Source: Pseudoips prasinana | Taxonomy: Eukaryota > Arthropoda > Insecta > Lepidoptera > Nolidae | Direction of reading: 5' to 3' | DNA: 64,000 nt | Assembly: GCA_951640165.1 (NCBI GenBank) | Contig: OX621237.1 | Location: forward strand, 3,286,001 to 3,350,000 | Part shown: positions 52,232-62,960 of the stretch, piece by piece | How positions within the stretch are numbered: position 1 is the first letter of the stretch | How the letters are laid out: the number at the start of each line of letters is the position of its first letter | Program-made: the position numbers and the translations under genes | The notes under the pieces: model-generated | What the model was told of the DNA's origin: nothing | The model's input: only the letters and a program-made list of their open reading frames with translations | Databases searched by the model: none

Positions 52232-53268
52232 AAAGAATACAATAATACGGAACATCAGAAAGGGACAGTTCATTTGCAATTTTAATATGCCCTTCATACA
52301 TAAAGCATTTGTCAGCAAGCTTCGGCTCAAGTCGGATGTCCGATGAGCATAGAACGGGGTGAAGTGCCCACTCGGTGCCCTCTAGACCACGCGATACATC
52401 GAGCGGTAAGCACTTCATTACATAACATATCATAACGACCGGTGGCGAGGGGTACATAGAACCCAATTTATTTCGGCGTCCCTTTAAGTAAGTAATACTC
52501 TCTATAACTCTATATACAACTTTTAACGTAATTAACGCACACCCTCAGACACCCCAATTAGAATATTATGTTGTAATCATAAAAAATACACTGAATTATT
52601 AATTTGACATGTATATGCATTTTATTTACTAAATTAGTTCTTTGGAATAAAGTTTATTTTTATTTATTTTGTGTTGAATAATAGAATTTGGATGAATACA
52701 AATAAAACTGCGATTTAAAAGTCTTATTACTTTGATTTACGGTCCATTTCAATTTATTTTGACTGTACAGGGTTAAAATATCGATAATTTTCGTAGTTAT
52801 AATTATTTTGGAATAAAAAATTACCTATATTAAAAATGATATAAATCGATTCAGTAAAAGATTCTGAGCAAACTATATTTAGGGTGTGCGTTAATTAAGT
52901 TACATGTTGTATATATATATGGCGTTTGCGTCTGTTACAGACGATTTACGGCGCATTGTCTGAGAGACATTTCTTATGGTCGTTAAACAAACCGATGCGA
53001 GAGCGACATAGCCTGCCGCAGGCCTGACAAGAGAAGTTTGCGGTGGTTGGTGCCGAGCCGCTTTCATGTCGCTTCTGTCTCTTATTAGCAAGTACTCCGA
53101 ACCAGGCTTCGTCACAGATCTTACTCTATATTATACACGATACTTACACAAATGAGGGCCTTCTCGCTAGTTCCGATATCTTGCAGGGAACCTTTGAATG
53201 GACCAAGACTTTATTTGGATTAGTAAAGTAAAATACTTTTAATTGTATACCCAAGTACCCATATATTA
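52232..53268. other. No recognised gene
   Basis: AT-rich to 52880. 52915-53130 has more balanced composition (GGCGTTTGCGTCTGTTACAG; GCCTGCCGCAGGCCTGAC) but no convincing exon or RNA was read. Confidence 0.35.
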
Positions 53269-53448
53269 CAATAATAATAATATAGCTTTATTTCAGAACA
53301 TATAGTCCATAATATGCCATCAATTTAACATTATTTATGAGATGATCAATATAACAATGTAATTGTAAAAAAAAGTGACATACCAAAGGAAAGTCGAATA
53401 AATTCACAAAATTACAATTCGAATTAAATAAATTAAAATATACAAATA

Positions 53449-53618
53449 CTAGCTGTGCCCCGCAGTTTTAGCCGCGTTATTTTTTTTTAAATTATAGCCT
53501 ATGTGTTAAACCGATAAATAAGCTATATTACTACACGGTTTAATTCCTTCTGTATTTTTGCGTGAAAGAGTAACAAACATCCATACGTCCATACTCGGAA
53601 ACTTCCGCATTTATAATA
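53449..53618 (-). mobile_element. Helitron fragment
   Basis: CTAGCTGTGCCCCGCAG start and a CCGCATTTATAATATCC end, as in the other Helitrons. Confidence 0.7.
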
Positions 53619-53619
53619 T

Positions 53620-53825
53620 CCTCCCCCAAGGATCTTCAATACTGCTGGTCTTGCGATGCCCGCATCCAACGGAATCCCGCAATCCTTACAAGCTCGTCGG
53701 TCGATCTTGTGGGGGCCTGCCCACGCCTGGCCTCCCGGTTCATGGTCGCAACTCGAGAACCTTTTTGCCTCAACGGCCGACAGTTCTATGAGCTATGTAC
53801 CCCCCACATGCCACATTAAATGCCA
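53620..53825 (-). repeat. RTE LINE 3'-end fragment, antisense
   Basis: CCCAAGGATCTTCAATACTG, GATCTTGTGGGGGCCTGCCC and GTCGCAACTCGAGAACCTTT match 60800-60980. Confidence 0.8.
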
Positions 53826-53888
53826 TAGAAATACAGGACCACATTTTTTTAACAATTGCATACATATTTATGACTAAAGCTGATGGTA

Positions 53889-54094
53889 CTAACTTACTTA
53901 CCGTATGGATAGTGGTTACCCTGGTGTCAGAGATTTTCAAGCCGCCCAGTAGGCCTCTGACATGGCACCGACAGCATAACGTGCTCTCCGAAGCACGGAG
54001 TCGCTTAGAAATTAAACCACTTTGGCGGTCACCCATCTATGGACTGACCGCGAGACTAGTTGCTTAACCTCGCCAATCACTTACGGACCTGATG
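53889..54094 (-). mobile_element. 5S-derived SINE (family E), antisense
   Basis: Reverse tail TACTTACCGTATGG, body, then CGGTCACCCATCTATGG and TTGCTTAACCTCGCCAATCA (reverse 5S boxes). A small internal deletion near 53965. Confidence 0.8.
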
Positions 54095-54169
54095 ACTTTT
54101 TAATCAAAATTTATTTTAAGTTACTCGTAGAAAAAATATCAATTTCAATATGTCCCTAAATTAAGTTGC

Positions 54170-54290
54170 ATTTGTCAAGAACAGCCGGCGCCAGATGAAT
54201 GAGCCAGCGATGATGAAGGGGGGGCACTTGTCTCGCCCCTAGACCACACTTACGAGTTATATTGACTTATATTGAATGCAAGTTTTACTT
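54170..54290. repeat. Dispersed repeat shared with 55850-55935
   Basis: CATTTGTCAAGAACAGCCGG and GGGGCACTTGTCTCGCCCC also occur in 55850-55935. Class unknown. Confidence 0.55.
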
Positions 54291-54322
54291 CCCACTAAAT
54301 GAAGAAGAAAACTTGACTGCAA

Positions 54323-54530
54323 GTGTGGCGCAGCGGCTTAGACAGTCGCCTCGCCGCTTCGTGTCGCGGGTTTGAACCCCACGCCGGTCAACTATTTGTG
54401 TGGCCCATAAATAGTTGTTCTGAGTCTGGATGTAATTTGTGTCCGTCTATTATATGCTTGTAAAGTACCCCGCGACCTGAGGATTAAATTCCCTAATGTG
54501 GGCGTTGTCTTTCACAAATTAAAAATATAA
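54323..54530 (+). mobile_element. tRNA-derived SINE (family D)
   Basis: AAGTGTGGCGCAGCGGCTTAG, GCGGGTTTGAACCCCACGCC, AGTTGTTCTGAGTCTGGATG and GTGGGCGTTGTCTTTCA. Confidence 0.85.
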
Positions 54531-54538
54531 TATAGTGG

Positions 54539-54661
54539 AATAGTAGGTATATACCTTCGAGTACCCCAGTAGGACTACCTACTGGGGTACTCGAAGGTAT
54601 ATACCTACTATTCAACTATGATTTTTATATTGTACATACTAATGTACAATATAAAAATCAG
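54539..54661. repeat. Two adjacent perfect hairpins with identical ACTA loops
   Basis: The first has 36-base perfect arms (54539-54574 and 54579-54614). The second has 19-base perfect arms (54620-54638 and 54643-54661). Both loops are ACTA. Confidence 0.9.
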
Positions 54662-54767
54662 TTCTGTCAAACTAGAGTATGATCGCTCAAATAATTACTG
54701 CAGCCTGTCTGTTGCTGGACTGGTGATGAAATAATAATAATAATAACAAGATTTATTTTCAATGTAC

Positions 54768-54910
54768 ATATTATCCTGGGACATTATTCACACACGGCCG
54801 TCTGATACCAAACTAAGCAAACCTTGTACTAAGGAAACCAGATAACTGAGATACTGCATATACTACTTTTGTTTTGTAAATACATATGTACTTATATAGA
54901 TAAATACACC
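54768..54910 (-). repeat. SINE family C body fragment
   Basis: CTGGGACATTATTCACACAC, ACCAAACTAAGCAAACCTTG and TATACTACTTTTGTTTTGTA. Confidence 0.65.
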
Positions 54911-54938
54911 CAGCCCACCACCCATTGTTACTAGCTGT

Positions 54939-55052
54939 GCCCCGCCAAATCCGTCCATGCCAAATTTTATTTAAATCGCTTCACCCGTTTAGACGTGAAG
55001 AAGTTACAAACATACACACTCACAAACTTTCACCTTTATAACTTTAGTAGGA
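54939..55052 (-). mobile_element. Short Helitron copy
   Basis: CTAGCTGTGCCCCGCC to CCTTTATAACTTTAGTAGGA, a strongly deleted copy. Confidence 0.65.
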
Positions 55053-55397
55053 TTATTAACTAACAGATGCCAGGAGCGCATCCTTTCTGCGGCTGATTAT
55101 TAAATAAGTTAATGCTGGTAATTCTTATTCAATTTACCTTAATATAAATATCAATAGAAAGAGAAGTAGTGACATAAAGTCATTGCCACTGTGGCAATGA
55201 TTTTGCCTTATACATACAAACTAAACCCGGACCCGGACAGCCCGAACTTCCCCCGTTCCTCAGAAAACCCATAAAGCGGTTCCGCGGTATAAACTATCCC
55301 AACGGATTGTAAGAGTGATTATTTGAAGAATTCATTTCGTCTTTGCTAGCGCAAACACGGCCCGCCAATCTTCGTAGAGAACAGCCACCGTAGCCTT
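55053..55397. other. No recognisable feature
   Basis: Nothing supported. Confidence 0.4.
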
Positions 55398-55737
55398 AGT
55401 TCGGCCATTCTCAATGGAGATTAGCCAATTGCGCAGAACATCTTATAGTGCACAAGTGTGTGCGCAAACACAGGGGCACTTTCTATTCCATCACTCTCAT
55501 GCTCCGATGGGACGACTAGCGACACGACCGGAAAGAGGTCAGGTACAGGACCGACGGCTTGACGTGCTCTCCGAGGCACGGGGGTGTAATACCGGCAACT
55601 TCAAGACTTCGGGCTGATACTGAGAAATTTCTTTTTACGGAAAAATCCCAAAAATCACTTTTTGGCCCGACCCGGGATTTGAACCCAGGACCTCATTTTC
55701 TGCGGTTGAACACAACCGCTAGGCCAACGAGGCAGAC
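55398..55737 (-). mobile_element. tRNA-derived SINE (family A), antisense
   Basis: From TTAGTTCGGCCATTCTCAATGG to the reversed tRNA head (CCCGGGATTTGAACCCAGG; CGCTAGGCCAACGAGGCAG). Confidence 0.85.
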
Positions 55738-55849
55738 AATCCATAGTTCGGTCAGAAGCACTATAAGTAAGTATATAAATGACAGGTTTAGTATCACTAC
55801 GTTTTTTATAAAAACAAAGTAAAATTTTGTAATATTGAACAATGAAGTA

Positions 55850-55935
55850 ACATTTGTCACGAACACCCGCCACTAGATGGATGAGCCGAGTGAAAGGGGA
55901 GGGGGGAGGGGCACTTGTCTTGCCCCCTACTTTAC
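55850..55935. repeat. Dispersed repeat shared with 54170-54290
   Basis: CATTTGTCACGAACACCCGC and GGGGCACTTGTCTTGCCCC. Confidence 0.55.
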
Positions 55936-56059
55936 GCCGTGTTATGCACTTCCACCAAGAATGTACGTACTGTATTTGTGTGGTAATATACTGAAAAGGG
56001 AAGTTAATCTAGTGGGAAATAAATAAAAATGTCGGTACCAGAACTACTTAGGACCATAT

Positions 56060-56577
56060 AAACATACTTATATATTTCTAAATATATACACATTTTAGAT
56101 AAATCACACACAGACCCGGAACAAATAATTGATGCCATCATTTTAATATTTGTCTTGACTGCCTCGTTGGTCTAGCGGTAGCGTGTTCACCCGCAGATAA
56201 CGAGGTCCTGGGTTCAAATCCCGGGTCGGGCCAAAAAGTGATTTTAGGACTTTTCTGTAAAAAGAAAAAAATCTCAATATCAACCCGAAGTTTGGGAGTT
56301 GGCGGTATTATAAAGTCGTCGGTCCTGTGCCTGACCTCTTTCCGGTCGTGTCGCTAGGCGTCCCATCGGATCATGAGAGTGATGAAGTAGAAAGTGCTCC
56401 TGTGTTTGCGCACACACTTGAGCACTATAATATGTCCCGCGCAGATGGCTAATCTCTCTTGAGACTGGCCGCCGTGGCCGAAATTCGGCTAGGAGGACAT
56501 TATTTGTCTTGAGCTGGGATCGAACCCACCTCTGGCTTAACAGTTAGGGACACTAATCATTATCCCAAAAAGCCAAT
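56060..56577 (-). repeat. SINE family F, split by a SINE-A insertion
   Basis: Body at 56060-56158 and tRNA-like head in reverse at 56510-56577 (GCTGGGATCGAACCCACC). SINE-A lies between. Confidence 0.65.
56159..56509 (+). mobile_element. tRNA-derived SINE (family A), full length
   Basis: A 12-base duplication TATTTGTCTTGA flanks it (56147-56158 and 56510-56521). Head CTCGTTGGTCTAGCGGTAGC with B box GGGTTCAAATCCCGG; body to GCTAGGAGGACAT. Reference copy for the family, 351 bp. Confidence 0.9.
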
Positions 56578-56579
56578 CA

Positions 56580-57068
56580 ATTTAATGTTTAAACTAAATA
56601 ATTCAAAGTGTAGATAACCGCAAGAGTTAATTTTTATCTATAAATCTCTTGAATGCTGTGTAAATCTCCGGGACGTGCCCGGCCTGTGGTTCTGAGGACC
56701 CTTGTGGATCTGAGGAGCTGTTTGTGGAGCCAATCAATGTCTTTTCATTTCGTGCCACTGTTTGTAGAATTGCAGGGTAGGACCAGACCCATAAAAATGC
56801 AAGTGGTAATTCCTAATAATATCATTAAAGCATTGTTGACATAAATCATCTAGAACAAAAACTGGAAAATCAGACAGACAGTTGCAATCTCTACTCCCAG
56901 CAATTGAACGAAGAAAATCAGTTACTTGACCGACAGCTTTACAAGTTATCTGAGACACGGAAGTGTACCTATCATCGCTTCCAGTCTGCCAGAAGAATAA
57001 AATTCAGTATTATTTCTTGGCCCAAGATTTAAACTACTACCGCTAGAACGACAATTTTGAGGCGTTCA
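56580..57068. other. No recognisable feature
   Basis: Mixed composition; 56670-56800 slightly GC-richer. Nothing supported. Confidence 0.35.
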
Positions 57069-57318
57069 CAGCAAGTTCCTCTCACCACCAGTCCAAAAGT
57101 GATCAGCGAGGTAAAGCACCTCGGGACGCGGTCAGTCTATAGATGGGTGATCACCAAAATGGTTTATTATTGAGCGTCTTCGTACTTCGGAGGACACAGA
57201 GTTGTCGGTCCCGGTTGTCGTTAGACAAAGATCGTTAAGCCATGTCAGAGGTCTACGAGGAAGCTTGAATAACTATGGCACTAAGATAACCACTGACCAT
57301 ACGATAAAGTAAAGTAAA
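57069..57318 (+). mobile_element. 5S-derived SINE (family E), sense, diverged
   Basis: AAGTGATCAGCGAGGTAAAGC, ATAGATGGGTGATCACC, GAGTTGTCGGTCCCGG and tail CATACGATAAAGTAAAG. Confidence 0.75.
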
Positions 57319-57795
57319 GCTAACCATCAATATCTACACTTCCTTTTTAGTTTAATATTATCTTCTTCAACCCTTAAACGCTCCATTAAAAAAAGTCCCC
57401 CATAAAATATATTTTTCCGGTCTCAAAATCCGCGCCATAGCCGCGCAGCTAGCGCATTTACGATTACACTACAACTATCATTACGAGCGCACTATTGATT
57501 CCTAATCCGCACTTCCGGATGTTACGTAACCTCCCCGCGCCCCGCTCACCACCCCACCCCACCCCCTCCTGCAAAGATTTACAACCGGCCGGGTAGCGTT
57601 TGACGAATGATTGGCCGGCCGCTGTAACAGGAAGGCTATACGGATTGTTTTGTTTTTCGGCCAGGGATATGTATAAATATCATGGGGGTACCACTTTTGT
57701 TTGTTAGGGTTAGAGACGTTTTGATAGATGCGACAGTTTAGTGCTGGATAAAAGTCGCTAGTTTATGGTTGCTGCTCTAGTTTTTATATAGAAAA
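57319..57795. other. GC-richer unassigned region
   Basis: 57420-57720 has CpG-containing, C-rich stretches (CACCCCACCCCACCCCC) and an inverted CGGCCGG pair, with no repeat seen elsewhere here and no exon. Possible conserved non-coding DNA. Confidence 0.35.
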
Positions 57796-58094
57796 CTAGC
57801 TGTGCCCCGCGGTTTTACCCGCGTTAAACTTTATAAATTATCACAGCTCCTCCCCCGTCGGTGATAGCGTGATAATATGTAGCCTATATGTTGACCCGAC
57901 CTCTTCGTAATATTCATGCAAAATTTGAAGTAAATCCCTGCAGTACTTTTTGAGTTTAGCCCGGACATACATACATATTCTAAAAACTATATTTTTGGCT
58001 TCGATATCGATTGTTATCACGTGCAAAGTATCCTTTAAAAATATTCAATGTACTGTTTTGACGTTGCTACGATTTTATTATATGTACCTATAGA
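57796..58094 (-). mobile_element. Non-autonomous Helitron, complete
   Basis: CTAGCTGTGCCCCGCGG to CCTATAGA, flanked by A and T. Confidence 0.8.
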
Positions 58095-58109
58095 TATGAA
58101 AAATGTTAT

Positions 58110-58175
58110 CGTAGGTGCTGCTGACCGATGATCTTGTTAGGATTGCTGGAAGCCACTGGACGGGAAACCAAGCTT
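58110..58175 (+). repeat. RTE LINE 3' scrap
   Basis: GACCGATGATCTTGTTAGGAT then GCTGGAAGCCACTGGA. Confidence 0.5.
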
Positions 58176-58216
58176 TATGAATTTCAGTGAAAGGCATCCT
58201 ACTAATAATAATGTCC

Positions 58217-58558
58217 TTCTAGCCGAATTTCGGCCACGGCGGCAAGTTTCAACAGAGATTCGCCATTTGCGCGGAACATATTATAGTGCACTAGTGTGTA
58301 CACTTTCTATTCCATCACTCTCAGCGACCCTACAGGACCGACGGGTTTACGTGCTCTCCGATACGCGGGGGTATAATACCGCCAACTCCCAAACTTCGGG
58401 CTGATGCTGAGTTCTTTTTTCCTTTTTACAGACAAGTCCCAAAATAAGTGATTTTGAGACTTGTCTGTAAAAAGAAGTCTGAGTTTGCCCGACCCGGGAT
58501 TTGAATCCAGGACCTCGTTTTCTGTGGGTGAACACGCCTCCGCTAGACCTACGGGGCA
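58217..58558 (-). mobile_element. tRNA-derived SINE (family A), antisense, rearranged
   Basis: Body GAATTTCGGCCACGGCGGCA, reversed head GACCCGGGATTTGAATCCAG. A fold-back (ACAGACAAGTCCCAAAAT and its complement) lies at 58427-58473. Confidence 0.75.
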
Positions 58559-58567
58559 GTTTAATAT

Positions 58568-58745
58568 TATAAAGATTGTGCGTACGGTGGATGTATGGAT
58601 GTTTGGATTTTTTTATGTTTGTTACTCTTTCTCCCAAAACTACGGAACGTATTTTGATGAAACTTTGTAGTAAGTATAGCTTATATGTATATCCAAATAG
58701 CACTTAGGCCGTAATTTATACAGTTTAAGGCGTGTGAAACAGCTA
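58568..58745 (+). repeat. Helitron-type fragment
   Basis: TATTATAAAGATTGTGCGTAC start, TTGTTACTCTTTCTCCCAAA body and GAAACAGCTAG end. Confidence 0.6.
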
Positions 58746-59555
58746 GTATTAATATACATAGCAGCGCCTTAAAAATCTTTTATCAAAGCTCAGCCTCACA
58801 GAAGCAATTCTTCAAATTTAATACCGTCCATCTCTTAGTGATATGCATAGTTGGGATGTAACTTTTGATTTGAATAACTCTGCATGGAGTTCTGAAGGAT
58901 ATTTGAGTATACGAAAATATGCTGGTACTATTGGTACCAGCAATGTGGGACTGACTGACTGCTCTATCAGACGGAAGTTCTTTCTATGTGGTCGTATAAT
59001 ATTTATTAATAATTCGTTTGTATTAAGCTGTAGTCGGTTCTAGGTTTAAAAAAAAGTAATTAACTATTTATGGATCAGCGAACAACTGACTGTGGCTACA
59101 GGACGATTGCTTTTGTACGTAATTGCGTGTAAAATTAAACTTAACAAAATAGCAATGCATATTTTTGTATAACTCAATTGGGAAAACATTAGGAATGCAC
59201 GACGGGTGCAAGGTTCAGTCTGTCTCAGTCAGTCGCCGCTACATCCTTTACAGTTGCTCTTCAAAAACCAACTATATTGTCTACATATTTAAGTCGCTGT
59301 CCAAGTTTAAGTGTATCCACCGATGTAGCGTCGACTGTACAAAACAGTGTCCCTGGAGCTATATAGCGTCGGTGATACTTCAATACGGCGTAAGTAAAAA
59401 GGTTTGCTGTACTATTATAAGCCTTATTTCGTGTGATTAAGAATTATAAATGTATACATTATTTATTATACATACATCCATACACTTACAACATTAGTAA
59501 GAAGTAGGATTCACCGGGTAAGAAACGTTGCATTACAATAAAGACATGTGATGAT
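58746..59555. other. No recognised gene
   Basis: Short open stretches without family features. Possibly unique DNA. Confidence 0.4.
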
Positions 59556-59559
59556 GTCC

Positions 59560-59895
59560 TCCCGACCGAATTTCGGCCACGGCGGCCAGTCTTATTGGAG
59601 ACTAGCCAATTTCGCAGGACATATTATAGTGCACAAGTGTGTGCCCAAACACAGGGGCACTTTCTATTCCATCACTCTCATGATCCCATGGGACGCCTAG
59701 CGACACGACCGGAAAGAGTTCAGGTACAGGACCGACGGCTTTACGTGCTCTCCGAGGCACGGGGGTGTAATACCTGCCAACTTCCAGACTTCGGGCTGAT
59801 ACTGAGAAATTTCTTTTTACGGAAAAATCCCAGAATCACTTTTTGGCACGACCCGGTATTTGAACCCAGCACCTCATTAGCCCAACGAGGCAGTC
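59560..59895 (-). mobile_element. tRNA-derived SINE (family A), antisense
   Basis: CGAATTTCGGCCACGGCGGC to the reversed head (GACCCGGTATTTGAACCCAG; CCAACGAGGCAG), with a small deletion in the head. Confidence 0.85.
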
Positions 59896-60048
59896 AATGA
59901 CATGTACTAGAAAATGTGAAGATTGTGACATATTTTAGTACCAAAATGTTAAAACGAACTCTTATTGTACGATTTTTGTGTGGCATATATCTGTTATTAA
60001 AAAAACAATTTGAGACTTCATAAGTTTTTAATATTACTTTTCCGAACC

Positions 60049-60200
60049 TTATCCTACTAATATTACAAACGTGAAAATTTGTAAGTATGAATGGATGTTT
60101 GTTACTCTTCGCGTAAAAACTACTGAATGGATTTTAATGAAACTTTACAATAATATAGCTTATACATCAGAATAACACATAGGCTACAATTTATAAAGAT
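60049..60200 (+). repeat. Helitron-type 5' fragment
   Basis: TCCTACTAATATTACAAACG and ATGGATTTTAATGAAACTTT, AACACATAGGCTACAATTTA. Confidence 0.65.
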
Positions 60201-60307
60201 ATTGTGTGAATTGTCCAAAATATGACGATAAGTATCAAGAAAGTAGGAAAAGTCTACTATCTGCGAGTTATTCCGGCGAGCACTGCCATAACCACTAGAG
60301 GTACACA

Positions 60308-60421
60308 TCCTTCTAATATTGTAAATGCGAAATTTTGTGAGTATAGTTGTATGAATGTATGTTTGTTACTCTTTAACTCCAAAACTACTTTAACGCGGAT
60401 GAAACCGCGGGGCACAGCTAG
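60308..60421 (+). mobile_element. Minimal non-autonomous Helitron, 114 bp
   Basis: Starts TCCTTCTAATATTGTAAATG after A and ends in a hairpin CGCGGATGAAACCGCG plus GGGCACAGCTAG before T. All Helitron terminal features are kept in 114 bases. Confidence 0.85.
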
Positions 60422-60579
60422 TTGCAAACAAAATAATATAATAAATTGAATATTCGATTATTTAAAATTCGATTTCCCTTCGCAAATAGGGAACAAAAGA
60501 AGTTAACTCAACAGTATTTTTAAAGAATCGCACACAGACTTAGAACCACTACAATAGTACCTAAGTAGGTAGTTGTCGT

Positions 60580-60640
60580 GAGCCGGGATCGTACCCGATA
60601 TACGAGGGCGCGATGCAATAAGTAGGACTAGATTAACCAT
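60580..60640 (-). repeat. tRNA-like SINE head, antisense
   Basis: GAGCCGGGATCGTACCCGAT resembles a reversed B box. Confidence 0.4.
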
Positions 60641-60754
60641 AACATTACTTACTAGCTGTGCCCTGCGGTTTTACCCGCATTAAACTTTATAAATTCTCAC
60701 AGCTCCTCCCCCGTAAGTGATAGCGTTATAATATGTAGCCTATATGTTGACCCG

Positions 60755-62239
60755 TCATCATCATCATCATCATATCAGCCGAAAGACGTCCACTGCTGGA
60801 CAAAGGCCTCCCCCAAAGATCTCCACAATTGCCGGTCTTGTGCTATTCGCATCCAGCAGTTCCCAGCGACCCGCACAAGATCATCGGTCCATCTTGTAGG
60901 GGGCCTGCCCACGCTGCGTCTTCCGGTTCGTGGTCGCCACTCGAGAACCTTTCTGCCCCAACGGCCGTCGGCTCTACGAGCTATGTGCCCTGCCCACTGC
61001 CACTTCAGCTTGGCAATTCTTCGGGCTATGTCGGTGACTTTGGTTCGCCTGCGGATTTCGACATTTCTGATGCGATCCCGCAGGGAAACTCCAAGCATAG
61101 CCCTCTCCATTGCTCTTTGGGTGACCTTGAGCCTTCTAATAGAGCCCATAGTGAGCGACCACGTCTCTGTTCCGTATGTCATCACTGGCAACACACACTG
61201 GTCGAAGACTTTCGACTTGAGACACTGCGGTATTTTGGACGAGAAGATGTTACGTAGCTTCCCGAACGCTGCCCATCCGAGTTGGATTCTACGATTGACC
61301 TCCTTCTCGAAGTTGGACCTACCTAGTTGGATGGTCTGTCCTAGGTAAATATAGTTCTCTACAACTTCGAGTGCAGAGTCACCAACTTTCAATTGAGTGG
61401 GTGCAACATGGACGTTTGACATGATTTTCGTCTTATCCATGTTCATTTTCAGACCCACTTGTTGAGAGACTCTGTTGAGGTCATCGAGCATTGTACCGAG
61501 GTCTTCCATGGTCTCAGCCATGACTACGATATCATCGGCAAATCGAAGGTGAGTGATGTACTCGCCATTGACATTGATGCCAAAGCCTTTCCAGTCCAGA
61601 AGCTTGAAGACGTCTTCCAATGCAGCGGTGAACAGTTTCGGAGATATAACATCTCCCTGTCTCACGCCTCGCTGCAAGTGGATAGGTTTCGAGTTCTGGT
61701 CGTGGAGTCGCACTGACATAGTGGCGTTTTCATACAAACACTTTATCACCTCGATATACCGGTAGTCAATTTGGCACCTTATGAGAGACCTCAGCACGGC
61801 CCATGTTTCGATAGAATCAAAGGCTTTCTCATAGTCCACAAACGCTAAGCACAGTGGCTTGTTATACTCTTCGGTCTTCTGTATAACTTGCCGCAGCGTA
61901 TGTATGTGGTCTATGGTGCTAAAGCCTTTTCGGAAACCGGCTTGTTCGGGAGGCTGGAAGTCGTCAAACCTGCGCGCGAGACGGTTCGTAACGACCCTCG
62001 AAAACAACTTGTAAACATGGCTCAGCAGTGTGATGGGTCTATAATTCTTCAATAGGGTTTTGTCGCCCTTTTTGAAGAAGAGCACCACCACACTTCTGTG
62101 CCATGCTTGTGGCGTTTGACCATCTAGTATGATGGAGTTAAATAACTTCTGAAGAGCCCGTAGGATTGGTGTACCACCCGCCTTCAGAAGCTCTGCTGTA
62201 ACTCCATCATCACCAGGCGCCTTGTTGTTCTTGAGTTGT
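60755..62239 (-). mobile_element. 5'-truncated RTE-type LINE
   Basis: Flanked by the 8-base duplication TTGACCCG (60747-60754 and 62240-62247). On the minus strand the 3' end is a (GAT)n tail (60755-60774), as in RTE elements. The 5' end is cut within the reverse transcriptase. Confidence 0.9.
60775..62238 (-). pseudogene. RTE-type reverse transcriptase, N-terminally truncated but open
   Basis: 487 open codons from the truncation point. It begins QLKNNKAPGDDGVTAELLKA, then LFFKKGDKTLLKNYRPITLL, FVDYEKAFDSIE (first catalytic Asp, about residue 134), QRGVRQGDVISPKLFTAALE and HLRFADDIVVMAE (FADD, about 233-236). The C-terminal region has IAKLKWQWAGHIARRADGRW and WTDDLVRVAGNCWMRIAQDR, and ends LGEAFVQQWTSFG, the standard RTE tail. 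The APE endonuclease is missing, so this copy is not autonomous. No stop or frameshift is present, which suggests recent insertion. Many 3' fragments of the same family lie in the window. Confidence 0.92.
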
Positions 62240-62457
62240 TTGACCCGACCTCTTAGTAATATTCATGCAAAATTTGAAGTAAATCCATGCAGTACTTTCT
62301 GAGTTTAGCCCGGACATACATACAGACAAACAGACAAAAATTCTAAAAACCAAATTTTTGGCTTCGATATCGATGATAGATCACGCCCCAAGTATCCTTT
62401 TAAAAAAATATTCAATGTACCTTTTTGACTTTCCTACGATTTTATTATATGTACTTT

Positions 62458-62610
62458 ATGTTGTGTTTCTGCGTGTGAGGAAGGTCGCCAGAGTTCATCG
62501 GGGTGGGAGGAAGGATCAACAACACTTCTTTGCTGACTCTTTTAAAGGCTAACAACGCACTTGCGACGTTTTGGTGTTGCGAGTGTCCATGGGCTTCTTC
62601 GTTTGAAGTC
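62458..62610 (+). repeat. Dispersed repeat (GATCACCGCCGC type), truncated
   Basis: TGTGTTTCTGCGTGTGAGGA, CAACAACACTTCTTTGCTGA and GTGTCCATGGGC match 43790-43920. Confidence 0.65.
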
Positions 62611-62639
62611 CTCTTAAATAAAACAGAAATAGAAGCTCT

Positions 62640-62840
62640 GCGTCAGAGCTTAAACTATGGAAATCAGATAGCTGATATACCACTTTTCTTTTGTAAATAC
62701 AGACTTATATATATAATTACAACCAGAGACAGGAAAAACAAACATATTCATGCACACAAATATCTGTCCTGGGTGGGGATCGATCCCACGACCTGCAGCA
62801 AAAGGCAAGCATCTACACATACTACATCTAGTTTCATCTT
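62640..62840 (-). mobile_element. tRNA-derived SINE (family C), antisense
   Basis: ACCACTTTTCTTTTGTAAAT, AACATATTCATGCACACAAA and GGTGGGGATCGATCCCACG; head partly lost. Confidence 0.7.
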
Positions 62841-62960
62841 CGATCATATGGTGGGAATAAATTTAAAAAATAGAACTAAATTTGCTAAAAAGGTAAAAAT
62901 CTAACATAATTGAAAATGCTGCGGTCATGTGAGCGTTTAAACGGCCAGTGTGAATTTAAA

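Larger units (their letters stand above)
60652..62455 (-). mobile_element. Non-autonomous Helitron split by an RTE LINE
   Basis: 60652-60754 (CTAGCTGTGCCCTGCGG onward) and 62240-62455 are the two halves of one Helitron. They match 57796-58094 when the RTE is removed. Confidence 0.85.

Noticed and set aside
56159..56230. Possible tRNA gene
   Set aside because: The A and B boxes are good, but the head is part of a 351-bp SINE with its own target duplication and many copies.
60829..61257. 142-codon plus-strand frame
   Set aside because: Antisense shadow of the RTE reverse transcriptase.
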